A stretch of DNA of 64,000 nucleotides from Prillingera fragicola (Eukaryota; Basidiomycota; Tremellomycetes; Trichosporonales; Trichosporonaceae): the NCBI GenBank assembly GCA_002335605.1, contig BEDY01000002.1, positions 930,001 to 994,000 on the forward strand, written 5' to 3'. Shown here in pieces: positions 54,516 through 64,000 of the stretch. The first letter of the stretch is position 1. Every line of letters starts with the position of its first letter. The position numbers and the translations under genes were made by a program. A model generated the notes under the pieces. That model was not told the DNA's origin and did no database searches. It saw nothing but the letters and a program-made list of their open reading frames with translations.

Positions 54516-54860
54516 TCAATTCCGGTCCGTCCACTCCGGGTCGGTCCACTCCCAATTCGTCCAATCGTTCCACTTGACAGAGTCGTTCTCTTCAGATGGC
54601 GTCGCCTGGACATCTTCCGAGCTTTCATCGTCACTCTCGGCGTCGGCAGCGTAGCACGGCTCGTCAGAGTCAGAGTCGACGAGATCCGGCTCGTCGGCTG
54701 CCTCTGACTCTGTGTCGGTCTCCTCGGCTGGTGTCTCGGGAGAACTGTCCTGTGACGAGTCGGAATCGGATTCTTGGCTTTCCCCCTTGATGGGAGGGCC
54801 ACCTTTCCAGTACACTGCCCAGCGCTTCTGGGCGTCGTCGTCCTCGGCTCGGGGCGACAT
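54516..54860 (-). CDS. Acidic 114-residue protein, unknown
   Basis: This intronless frame begins MSPRAEDDDAQKRWAVYWKGG and continues as a strongly acidic Ser/Asp/Glu-rich chain (DSDSSQDSSPETPAEETDTE, EPDLVDSDSDEP). It ends in a Trp-rich stretch with tandem W-containing units (WNDWTNWEWTDPEWTDRN). The directed acidic bias and near-repeat at the end are unlikely for random sequence. A TTTAATA element at about 54,974 and a CT-rich leader lie upstream. No family is recognised; the many Ser-acidic sites suggest CK2 phosphorylation. Confidence 0.55.
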   Translation of the reverse strand: MSPRAEDDDAQKRWAVYWKGGPPIKGESQESDSDSSQDSSPETPAEETDTESEAADEPDLVDSDSDEPCYAADAESDDESSEDVQATPSEENDSVKWNDWTNWEWTDPEWTDRN

Positions 54861-55640
54861 GGACTGTGGCGAGGATGGCAGGTGTTGCCAGTATGTGAGG
54901 GGTCGTTGGCAAATGTCGACGGGAGGAGGGGTTTCTCTGGTAAGCTCAAGAAAGTGAGAAGTGAAAGAGGGTATTAAAGACTGTTGGAGTGCTGCATGCC
55001 CAAGATGGATGACTGTACTGTATGATAAATTTGGAAGTGCGAGTCCTCTATGACGACTCGCCCTTGCTTGATGACCACCAGACCCTCAGTGGTCGCACTT
55101 ATGCATCGTGTTGTGAAGAGTACAGTTACGCCATGGACAAGGGTTTTGCGGCTAACTTCCATATTGGTGTGTGCCTTGTACACTGAACGCGCGGGAAGTG
55201 TGTGGCGGACAGACGCTGCATGTTGGTGTGTGCCTTGTACACTGAACGCGCGGGAAGTGTGTGGCGGACAGACGCTGCAGTCCTTTGTGGCGCTGCGATC
55301 GTGTGTGATTTTTCATATCAGTGGGGCGAAAGAGATATTGTGGGTTCTGGGCGTGAGAAATGGAGACACAGCGGGCAAGTAAAAGCCGGTATTTGCACCT
55401 CGTTTGAGGGCAGAGCAAAGGAAACTGTGTGCTGCAGTGAGTGCCCACACAACTTGCTTGAATCAGCCCAAAGTGACTCGAAAATTGAAAGTGTCTGAAC
55501 CTCTGCATTCACTTTTCTGATTCCCATATATACTCTGTTCTATCAATACAATTCTGTCCCCTATGGTAACCAGGAAGCTCTAGCAATCACGCCGATGCGG
55601 GGGGCAAGTCAGGCTGTGCCATTCTTGTGAAGTAGCGCAT
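54861..55640. other. Intergenic stretch with a 59 bp duplication
   Basis: This lies upstream of the acidic-protein gene and downstream of the 36-residue gene, so it acts as promoter for the former. It contains the tandem duplication at 55,164-55,280. A TATATA stretch (55,525-55,532) is present. No other coding region was supported. Confidence 0.4.
55164..55280 (+). repeat. Tandem duplication, 59 bp period, two copies
   Basis: The segment beginning TTGGTGTGTGCCTTGTACAC and ending GGACAGACGCTGCA occurs twice in direct tandem (from 55,164 and from 55,223) without mismatch over about 57 bp. Perfect identity implies a recent duplication. Confidence 0.95.
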
Positions 55641-55788
55641 CTAGTGAAGATGGTTGACGAGACCGTCTGGGCGCTGCAGTGTCAGTAACAAATCATTGGG
55701 GCGGACTTGCCTTGTCGTCGTCCGCAGCAATGTTCCCTTCCTCGTCCTCCTCGGGATAGTAGGCCGTAGTGAGGATCTGATTGAACAT
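55641..55788 (-). CDS. Candidate 36-residue protein with a GC-AG intron
   Basis: Exons 55788-55711 and 55673-55641 around a 37 nt intron (donor AAG|GCAAGT, branch-like CTGAC, acceptor CTGCAG) would encode 36 residues: MFNQILTTAYYPEEDEEG, an acidic stretch, then DGLVNHLH. Without splicing a 31-residue peptide ends in SPPQ. A consensus TTATATAAG TATA box at about 55,928-55,936 lies 140 bp upstream, and this ATG is the first after it. No family is recognised. The promoter architecture supports a transcript more strongly than the peptide itself. Confidence 0.35.
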
Positions 55789-56692
55789 GTTGGCTGTTGC
55801 CCACAGGTCCCTGCTAAGAGTTGAGGGGTAGTCGGCTAGTGGAGGCAGGCGCGGAGAGCACTGAAGCTGCAAGCAAAGTGGTAGTTTGTCGTTTGGTGTT
55901 GGAACTGAAACTCAACTGTGCCGGGTCTTATATAACGTGCTGAAACAATGCCACCGTCAAACGTCGCACCCAGTTCCCACCTTCCCTCCCTATCTGCCCT
56001 CCCTATCGTCTCTGTCTCTCCGAGTCTGACCCCTCAAGATTCTGAGCCTATGTGAAAAACTTAACCTCACGCCTGATCAAGCCGCGATCATGTGTGTGAG
56101 GGGCTCATTACTATCCTTGCGGGGCTGTCTGGCTGGCTGGTCGTGTGCTCGAGTGGAGGCATGTGCCACTTTGTTAACGTGTGCCACACCACTTACAGTA
56201 GTGTCAAGATTTCTCACTGGCCGCTGACCTAAATCCGATAAGAGCTATAACAGGATAAATAACTTACATTTTCGGTTCAAGTCTAGTGTGGCAAGTAATA
56301 TCAGACACTTCGTGAAGCTGAGAGAACATGCGCACGTAGAGACTCGTGCACAACTGTGTGTCAGAGGGCCACCGCCACCGAGGCTGACGTGACTTGAAGA
56401 CCAAGTCCTCCGGCCCTCACTTTGGCTGGGCTTTAAGCGCGTAACTACAGTGCATTCCTGGCGATCAGGCGAGGTTATGCACAACTTTGCGGCAGTTTAG
56501 AGGAATGTGCTGTTGAAATGAATGGCATTGTCTATAGCCTTTCACGGATGTTGGATATCCGTTCAACGTCATGTCGGCCATCGCCGACTAGCCGCGGTAT
56601 TGATAGCGTGGGTCCATCTATAACTACAACTACAAGATTCCTCCCCAGGTCCTTTCTACTTCTTTCTCACCTCTCACGTACTCACACTCACC
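55789..56692. other. Intergenic divergent stretch, small gene / carboxypeptidase S
   Basis: The region contains the minus-strand TATA box at 55,927 and the carboxypeptidase promoter. A CTATAACTAC element at about 56,618-56,627 lies ~70 bp before the plus-strand ATG, and a CT-rich leader follows. No other coding frame was supported. Confidence 0.45.
55927..55936 (-). promoter_or_regulatory. TATA box upstream of the 36-residue gene
   Basis: The minus strand reads GTTATATAAG, matching the TATA consensus, 140 bp upstream of the first ATG at 55,788. Confidence 0.55.
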
Positions 56693-58764
56693 ATGGGAGC
56701 TCCAGAGAAGACCGTCCTCCCCGTCGCAAACACTCCGGCTCAGCCGCCGCCCAAGCGCAGCTGGCGTAAGCCTGTCACAGCTGCTGTCCTCACCGTGCTC
56801 GCAGCCCCGTTCATCCTCCAGTCCCTGGACGCGAGCCCCTTCAAGCTCGTCCCAGCTCATACATCGCTCGAGCAGCATTTTAACGGCCACAGTCAGGTTA
56901 ATGCCAGTCCCGCAGCTTTGCGCGCCGCGGCCACTGCGGCTCTCTGCGACCAGGCCCCGCCGCTAATGCCATCGTCGGTCAACGCAGCCGATCTCATCAG
57001 TGGCCAAAAGGACCAGATTGTTAACTGGCTTTCGGGCGCCGTCAAAGTCCCCACCGAGATCTTTGATGTGATGGGCCCTGTTGGCGAGGATGAGCGCTGG
57101 GAGGTGTTCTACAAGTTTGCCGAGTGTATGTTTGCAACATGAGCGAGCATCTGACGACGCAGACCTCGAGCAGGCGTTCCCTCTCGTCCACGAGCATCTG
57201 AGCCGCACCCGCGTGATGGAGCATGCGCTTCTGTTTGAGTGGGAAGGCTCGGACACTTCCCTCAAGCCCACGCTTATCACTGCTCACCAGGGTGCGTAAT
57301 CAACTGATACGATGGATCACTCACGTCCTCAGACGTCGTCCCCGTTCTGCCCGCCACGCGCGGCCAGTGGACCCATGACCCTTACGGAGGAGAGTTTGAT
57401 GGCGAGCGTATCTGGGGCCGCGGATCCATGGACGACAAGTCGGGCCTCATTGGATCAATGTCAGTGCCGAGCTGCGAGGGAAGCTGACGACCCAGGTCTG
57501 CCATCGAACTCATGCTCAAATCTGGGTTCAAGCCCCGGCGCACTGTCATTCTCGCTCTCGGATGCGACGAGGAGACTGGCGGCAAGGTAGTGAGCCAAGT
57601 TGTGCAGCGTAAAACTGACATAAAGGGCGCGTACAACCTCGGCCAGGAACTTGAGAAGAAGTACGGCAAGGACAGCATGGCCATCCTCGTCGACGAGGGC
57701 TCGGGCATGACTGAGATTTACGGCCAGGTCTTTGCCGCCCCCGCCGTCGCCGAGAAGGGCTACCTCGACGTCGATATGCAGGTGCACACCAAGGGCGGTC
57801 ACTCGAGCATTCCTCGTAAGCCACTGAAACTTGATGTTTGCTGACCGCAGCCGAGCACACTGGTATCGGCCTCATGTCGCTGCTCCTCGCCGAGCTCGAG
57901 AGGAACCCACACACCCCAGACCTGCGCGCCGAGTCGCCACTGATTGGTACCGCGTCGTGCGCTTCCCGCTTCTCCTCTGCGACGCCCGACAGCCTGCGCA
58001 AGGCGCTCAAGGCGCTCGCCAAGTCGATGGCCAAGGGCAAGGTCGACAAGAAGGCACTCCGCAAGATCCAGGACTGGTGGGTCGGCGACGGCATGGGCGG
58101 CCTCCACGGCCAGGGCAAGGCGTTTGTGTCCACCACCCAAGCGATTGACGTTATCAACGGCGGCGTAAAGGTCAACGCCCTTCCCGAGGTCGTGACGGCC
58201 GTCATCAACCACCGTATCGCGACTTCCTCCAACGTCGAGGCCCTCCAGCACCGCATCGTAAAGGTTCTCTCACCCATGGCCAAAAAGCTCAACCTCAAGC
58301 TCGAGGCCTTTGGCAAGGAAGTCAACCTCTCAGACTGCCCCCGCGGCCACTCTGCCAACCACACCTACGCCGGCACGGTCATCCTCGCCAACGCCTTTGG
58401 GTCGGCGCTCAACCCGGCTCCCATCTCGCCCTACACGTCGTCGGACGCTGCATGGCGCCTTCTCTCAGGCTCGGTAAAGGGTACCTGGAATTCGCGCCCC
58501 GAGCACGCCAAGACCATCTACGGCGCCGGCGCCGACCAGGAGGAAATCTACATGACCCCCTCGATGACGACCGGCAACACTGACACGAAGCGGTACTGGA
58601 ACCTCACCCGCAACATTTACCGCTTTGCGTACCTCATGTTTGGCGGAGACTTTAACCACGCCCACACCGTCGACGAGTACATCAATGCCGACGTCTTTGT
58701 CGAGCAGGTCCGTTGGTTTATCAACTTTATCGCCGTCGTCGATGAGACCAACGAGGAGCTCTGA
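56693..58764 (+). CDS. CPS1: Vacuolar carboxypeptidase S (Gly-X carboxypeptidase, M20)
   Basis: Six exons (56693-57125, 57163-57291, 57333-57459, 57496-57586, 57626-57815, 57851-58764) give 627 residues; introns are 35-41 nt. An N-terminal membrane anchor (VTAAVLTVLAAPFILQSL, ~28-45) fits the type II topology of yeast Cps1. M20 metal ligands are visible: His in LITAHQDVVPV, Asp in WGRGSMDDKSG, Glu pair in GCDEETGG, Asp in ILVDEGSG, and the late GNTDTKRYWNLTRNIYRF block. HTKGGHSSIPPEHTGIG is the family lid-domain signature. The enzyme releases C-terminal residues from Gly-X peptides in the vacuole for nitrogen use. Intron 4 (57,587-57,625) is 39 nt and stop-free, so retention would insert 13 residues in frame. 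Confidence 0.93.
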
Positions 58765-59117
58765 GTTGTAGAAATGCTTGCGCGAGAAGAACAATGCAAA
58801 GTCTTGAATCTTGCGCAAAGCAACTCATGGAAGCGTTGCATAACCATACGGCAGCAGTATAGTACACCAAATGTCCACAAAGGCTACGATAAAGGGTAGA
58901 GACTGTCCATAATACGGTATGATACACTAGCACTGGCGGCGGCACCACGCACCGTCTGGTTCGCGGACAAGCTGGCTGGCCAGTCAAGATCGTGTAATGC
59001 GCGCTATGGCTGGCAAGTGTGCCAGCATGATACAGGAAACCAGCCGCGTCGAGTCGAGGTTGTCGAGTCCAGAATAATAGTCGTAAACAAAGTTCTATAG
59101 GTCCACCGATTGCCCCA
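58765..59117. other. Convergent intergenic stretch
   Basis: These 353 bp separate the 3' ends of carboxypeptidase S and the membrane-protein gene. Only overlapping short frames are present. The AT-richer patch at 59,070-59,100 is probably the terminator region of the minus-strand gene. Confidence 0.4.
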
Positions 59118-61729
59118 CTACATGTATCGCCAGTTTGAGCTCACGCTCTCGTGCTTGTCCTTTTCGCTGCCAAAGAACCTGCGGCGCGGTGACCGCTCAG
59201 GCTCGGCGCCGGGCATGTTGCTGACCAAGCCGTGGTTCGCCTGGAGTCCCAGGTGGGGGAGGGGGTAGGAGTCGCGCTCAGTGGGCGAGCCGATGGCTAT
59301 TCCAATGTTCTCCATGCTGCCTGCGTCCTCGTTAGAGCCCCCGGCACTGTTACGGCGCGCCTTGGAGGCGGCGCCCGCGGCCTTTGGCGGGCCATAGGTG
59401 CTGAGGCCAAACCAGTCGTACCACTCGCGGACAGAGGACGAGATCGAGGGGGCGTCAGAGGTGCGTGCATTCTTGCGGTGCGCAGCCTCCTGCGGCGACA
59501 AGGGCTGAGAATCGCGTACAAACTGGTAGTGGCTCCCGCTGTTGGTGGTGCCGTGGCGAACCTTTTCGTTGTTCATGTGACGACCATGCTCGCGCTCGCG
59601 CTGGCGTTCGTGGTCAAACCTGTCGACGGCAGTGGCGTCGTTGTTCGACTTGGTGAGGGTAATAGCAGGTGGGGCATGGCGACGGTCACCGGGGGCGCCG
59701 GAAAAGGAGCGGTTGAGAGCGAGCGCACTGAGGGGGCTCTGATGGCCGCCTAGCGCTGCGGTCATAGGGTCCGGCGAACTCGAGGCAACGCGCGAGATCT
59801 CATTGCCGCGAGCATACTCGGGAACAGGTGGGACGTCCTTGTCGCGCCTTGCCCGTGACAAAAAGTTGGTCGCGGATAAGGGCAAGGTAGGCAGGAATGA
59901 GCGGCGAGTGTGCGCCGGAGGCAGGTCGGCGAGGTGGTCGGCAGTGGAGCCAAACGAAGACGACGAGTTGTGGTAGTCGCGCTTCGTGTGCTCGCGCCTG
60001 GGTGGGAGCTGGGTCATGTTGGGCGTGTGGTTCTCGTCCAGGTTGGCAAACGCCCATCCCTTATCGCGCGAGAGCATACGCTTGTACCACGGCTTCCGGT
60101 ACTCGTCCATCCCGTGCAGCATGGATGCGTGGTGGCGCTTGTCGCGCTTGCATCTTCTCCAGAGCAAGAAGGCACCGAGAGCAAGCAGGAGAACACCAAG
60201 AATGGATCCAATGACGGCACCAGCGATCGAGCCTTTTGACATGCCCTTCTGGCCATTGACGGCCTTGTCTGCCGAAGCAGTCGCACCAGCAGAGGCAGTG
60301 GCAGACGCCAGTGCCTCGTCGGCACCCTTGGTCGCTGGGTTTGCTTTGGTTTTAGTCGAAGGTGGGGGGTTAAGGAGCGTAGCATTAACAGCTGGGACAA
60401 GTCCGCTCGAGGCAACGAGGCGGTCGAAAGCAAGCTGGCCCCATTGGTTGACAAGCTCAAGCGTGTGAGGACCATCCTCGAGCCCTGCAGTCTGGAACAA
60501 GACCTGGTCGTACGCTCGTGGTCCACCCGAGGCGTCAAAGGTACCGCGCGTCACGTTGTCGATCCGCACATCAAACATTCCTGCGTCGCCGCCAGTAATG
60601 CCAAAGACCCAGACTGCACTTCCTGAAAACTGGATGGCCGTCGACGCTCCCGAGTCGGTCGTCCATGATATCGAGTTGTTAAAGTCACGGCTAAGCGACT
60701 CCTGCTCTGAAGCAACCAAGGTTTCGTTGGCAAAGTTTTGCTGACCAGGGTCGACCATGTTCCATCCAGGACTCAGCGACACGGTACCGTTCTGCCACTC
60801 GGTGTCGTCGATCGTCGTGTTACGTGAAGTGTCGGCCACCATTGTGCCCATGGCTCCAAGGACACCATCGACACGTGCCCACGTCGTGTTACTCGCACCC
60901 TCGTCGGTGCGCGTGAGCGTAAGCTGGAACTCGTGCAGACCGAGGTCAAGGCCCTTGACATTGGTCGGGCCTACTGTCGCTGATGCTGGCGGTGTTGTGC
61001 CATTCACAAGCATCGTGGTCGTCCAACCCTCGGCGCCGCTACTGGTGCCCGCCCCAGCACCGGGTCCAGCGGCGCCGGCCGGGGCGGCAAAGGAGACCTC
61101 GAATGTCAGGCCAGTCCCTGTATGTTGTGAAAGGACGCAGAGATAGCGTCAGGTGTCATTGTGGGGTGGAGGTTGGGGCCAAAGCATTGTGGACGGATTG
61201 GATGGGCGTTTGGAGAGTCGGTTTCGAGTACAATGTGTACAAGCACGGAGAGAGAGCAGTCAGCGACTATGCAATTGGGATTGAGAAAGGTGTGGCAATA
61301 AGCGCAAGAGCATGCCAAGCAGGTCTTCGTGGGGCAGACAGAAAGCAACAATACGCACCGTATACGCTGACAGTCACATTGGTGGCGACGGCAGAGGTCG
61401 TGAAGCCGCTGTCTGTTCCATTCGCGTCCTTTCCGCTAAAGTACTGGCCAGCCTGCCAGCCTGTCGTTGGGTCGCAGCCCTTGCATGGCGCGTACGTTAA
61501 TGCCGGAGAGCTGGGTGAGAAAGTCAAGTGCAATGAAGAGGGAAGGAATGACGCGTCGCGACGATCGCAGTGAGGGGTCGATGGCGATGGGCGCGAAGAA
61601 CGGGCGTAATGAGATGTGCAGAGATGGACAGTCGCGGCGCAAGTAGATGACCAGAAAGGCAAGGACAATGGTCAGTGTTGTTCATTGGCAAGGGTACGCG
61701 ACTTACCTTCCTGAGAGATGCACCTGCAT
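59118..61729 (-). CDS. Single-pass membrane protein with extracellular beta-sandwich domains
   Basis: The well-supported part is exon 61510-61359 joined across a 241 nt intron to exon 61117-59118. A first exon 61729-61707 (GTAAGT donor, 196 nt intron) closes the frame at 724 residues. However, it gives no signal peptide, so the true 5' exon is uncertain. The luminal part has many N-glycosylation sequons and two beta-sandwich-like units; the second contains AIQFSGSAVWVFGITGG, MFDVRIDNVTRG and DGPHTLELVNQWG, a pattern common in basidiomycete surface proteins. One transmembrane span (SIAGAVIGSILGVLLLALGA, preceded by KGMSKG and followed by WRRCKRDKR) leads to a ~360-residue disordered cytosolic tail. 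A cell-surface sensor or adhesion role is inference. Confidence 0.75.
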
Positions 61730-63630
61730 GATTGATTTTCCTAAACGAGTGCGCGCTTGGGAAGGGAGGAGCACAGCTCGAGCTGCTCGCGGTCACGAGA
61801 GCGAAGCAGAGCCTGCGCAGAGAAGGGGGTTGTCGATTTGTTGTTCAAGTCGGGCCACTGTGCTCGAACTTGGCTGATATCCAACAGTGACACTGACACG
61901 GCTGGTAGCTAGATCAGGCGATGGACTGGCGAGAGAAAGAGAGGACAAGACAGACACGCGTGTGCTGCAACTCTGCCGGACCTGGTCTAGGTGTATCGGT
62001 GGGGAAGGGGTAGGGGGTTCGCAATGGTCGCGGTCGGGGTGAAGACGTGATATTGCCTGCAATGTGCGCGCGTCGAGAAGGCAAAGCTACGCAGGATATT
62101 GTGTAGAGCTAAAGTGTTTGGATAATGTACAATGCAAGTGTTCCCAGGCAGCATGCAAACGATGTCTCTGCACTCTCTGCGCTACCGTTCACCCACCTAA
62201 CCCTCGTAATGGTGCCAGTGCTAGGCAGATAGGACAGGGGAAACCAAGGTAGCGACGCACGCGAGCCCTGGCCACGGGGGTGCAGCTGGGGTGAGCAGAC
62301 TCGAGCTGAAGCAAGCAAGCGTGTTCCTCGACGACGTTTCGGTGATAGAATACCCCTAAAGTTGAAGGGCAACGCGACGCGGGGGAGGGGGGAAAGGCAT
62401 GACTGGGGACACGCGCCTGGAGGGGCTTGCCACCCGTTGTTGACTTTCAAACTGGGCAAGGCGACACCTTCTTAGCCCCGGCGCGGAATCCGAGCCCCGC
62501 TTCTGGCATTGTTTTAGATTGAGCCAAAATGTGCTAATGCACTGGAAGGGGGAATGGAGAGAGGGCTGCAGGTCGTCGACACGGAAGAACAAGGGGGAAG
62601 GCGAATGACATGAGGGGGAATCGACACCAACAGCGCGACGGGGAGAGCGAGGGCACAAACACCAAAGATCCATACTTGCCCTTACCCTGAGCTCGCGTGG
62701 TATTTCTCCCAGTATCCAGGGCCCAACCAGGGTGGTAGAACGGTGTCGCAAAGATGAAACACAACTGTAACTCGCATCCCAGGCACTGCTGCCAAAATCA
62801 TCTTTGTACTCGTCGTGCCGCCCATGTCCTTGCTCAAGCTGCCGGTGCGGCAACGGCTCGGGGCGCTCTGGACTCTTAGGTAACGCCATGTCTTTACATG
62901 AAGACTCATGCCTGTCGACGGATCTCCGCCTCTGTCAAGCAACGGCGCGTTTCTAGTTGCGGAAAGATCGGTACGGTCTTAGAGGCTTGACCAGGCCAGC
63001 GAGTCGCGTCCCGGATGCCGGGTGATTGATCGCCAGGCGCCACAGTGTGTTTCGCGCCAAGGCCGTCTGTCTTGTTGTGGTTCACCACACTTCCGTGAGC
63101 CAGTAGCGGTAGCTGTTAGACAACTTCAGCACAGTCGGTGCTTCTTGACGCTGGCACTCGCCCAATCAACCGCAACGGTTTTGTAGCAGCGTTATCGGGC
63201 AGACACTCAAACGCACCTCCGGTGTGCTAATGCATCACAACAGAACATGCAATGGTAGCAGACTGAACCTGCTGATTGTCAAACAGGTGTGTTAGTAGTC
63301 ACGGACCCACAGGCCAACAGGGCGTCATGGCTGTGCCACACGGCAAGTCGCGATGCGACGCAGAGCAACGATACCCAGGTGCCAAGTTGACAGTAAACCA
63401 TGTGCATATGCCATTACCGTACGCTACACGTACGTCGTACAGGAAGTCTAGCGGCTGGCCCACACGGCCGCCGCCAACCAGCCAGAGAAAGCCACAGTGC
63501 TTCTTCTCTGGCTCAGAGAGACAAAAAACATGAATTGGACACCAACTGTCCTTTGACGACGACACCTCGCCCAGCAAGCGCGTCCATCGTCCTTGTCACT
63601 AGCACGGCGCGCAGACCTGCTCTGTGCGGC
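61730..63630. other. Intergenic stretch between the membrane protein and RhoGAP genes
   Basis: The part nearest 61,730 is the promoter of the membrane-protein gene. A minus-strand frame at 62,889-62,356 (177 codons, start MALPKSPERPEPLPHRQ) is the longest open frame but has no recognised domain. The rest shows nothing recognisable. Confidence 0.35.
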
Positions 63631-64000
63631 CTAGATGGATACCTCCGAGTCCATGCTGGCGCGGCCAACGGCGCCGTGCTGGGGCACATACTCGGGATCG
63701 ACCGTGGGCGGGTCGAGGTGCTGCAAGAGGTTGAGGACAAACTGGCTCTCAAACGACGAGTTGGCAAACACAGTCGCAAGGCTCTCGCTGGGAGTACGCA
63801 GAATGTTGGGCGCGAGGACCAAGGCTGGGTGTGTTAGTGTCATTGCGAGAATGAGAGTGAGGCACTTACCGAGGTTCTGGGGCGTCATCTTGGTGACGGC
63901 AATGACCTCGGGGTCGAGGAAGAGCTGCATAAAGCTGATCACAAACAGCAAGACGCGACGGTTGTGGTCGGGGAGCTTCTTGATGAAGATGATCGTGTGA
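63631..64000 (-). CDS. RhoGAP-domain protein, C-terminal end (5' part outside window)
   Basis: Exons from the right edge to 63870 and 63824-63631, around a 45 nt intron (63825-63869), encode the last ~107 residues. They read IIFIKKLPDHNRRVLLFVIS, TKMTPQNLALVLAPNILR, then FANSSFESQFVLNLLQHLDP. These are the final helices of a RhoGAP domain, including the conserved TKMT-x-NLAxVxAPN block. The catalytic arginine finger lies upstream, outside the window. The protein ends ~30 residues after the domain, so any other domains are N-terminal. It should accelerate GTP hydrolysis on Rho/Cdc42/Rac-type GTPases. Confidence 0.85.
   Translation of the reverse strand, partial: HTIIFIKKLPDHNRRVLLFVISFMQLFLDPEVIAVTKMTPQNLGKCLTLILAMTLTHPALVLAPNILRTPSESLATVFANSSFESQFVLNLLQHLDPPTVDPEYVPQHGAVGRASMDSEVSI

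Overview
This window is nuclear DNA of a basidiomycete fungus. It is GC-rich, and its protein-coding genes are interrupted by very short introns, many of 33-50 nt, with GTGAGT/GTAAGT-type donors and CTNAC-type branch points. The gene set (CWC24, ATG101, VIP36-type lectin, CTK1, MRI1, PEX6, GNL1, CDC7, a CPL1-like secreted protein, carboxypeptidase S) fits a Tremellomycetes yeast. The ultrashort introns lean towards Trichosporonales rather than Cryptococcus, but that is inference. There is no rRNA, convincing tRNA, CRISPR, phage or complete transposon.

Layout. 1-2,808: arrestin-like protein (minus, 3' end outside the window). 3,607-4,612: aldo/keto reductase (minus, six exons). 5,585-6,571: splicing factor CWC24 (minus). 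7,269-9,028: Zn2Cys6 factor (plus). 9,337-10,309: ATG101 (plus, six exons). 11,477-12,751: CPL1-like cysteine-rich secreted protein (minus). 14,919-17,095: VIP36/ERGIC-53-type cargo lectin (minus, nine exons). 17,331-17,764: LYR-motif protein (plus). 17,966-21,218: CTK1/CDK12 kinase (minus). 21,543-22,770: MRI1 (plus). 22,959-23,188: 60-residue protein with a myristoylation-type start (plus). 23,365-24,531: RCC1-repeat protein (plus). 24,878-28,168: Ser/Pro-rich phospho-repeat protein (plus). 28,916-30,657: allantoate-permease-type transporter (minus). 32,019-33,537: predicted mitochondrial protein of unknown function (minus). 33,842-37,452: PEX6 (plus). 37,626-39,620: GNL1-type GTPase (minus). 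39,927-42,169: CDC7 (plus). 44,430-46,558: protein with two Crinkler-header-like ubiquitin-fold segments (minus). 46,559-53,493: long stretch without a recognisable gene. 53,494-55,788: three small minus-strand genes. 56,693-58,764: carboxypeptidase S (plus). 59,118-about 61,729: single-pass membrane protein (minus). 63,631-64,000: end of a RhoGAP protein (minus).

The window is mostly housekeeping genes arranged as head-to-head pairs sharing about 230-700 bp promoters (CWC24/Zn2Cys6, VIP36/LYRM, CTK1/MRI1, mitochondrial protein/PEX6, GNL1/CDC7) alternating with convergent pairs. No operon-like pathway cluster is evident. The least explained material is the double Crinkler-header protein, the duplicated Cys-module secreted protein with a dibasic site, the YMSAxEEK repeats in the arrestin tail, the long VIP36 intron carrying antisense coding-like sequence, several tiny genes, and the roughly 7 kb gene-poor stretch. 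I saw no clear-cut new multi-gene system.
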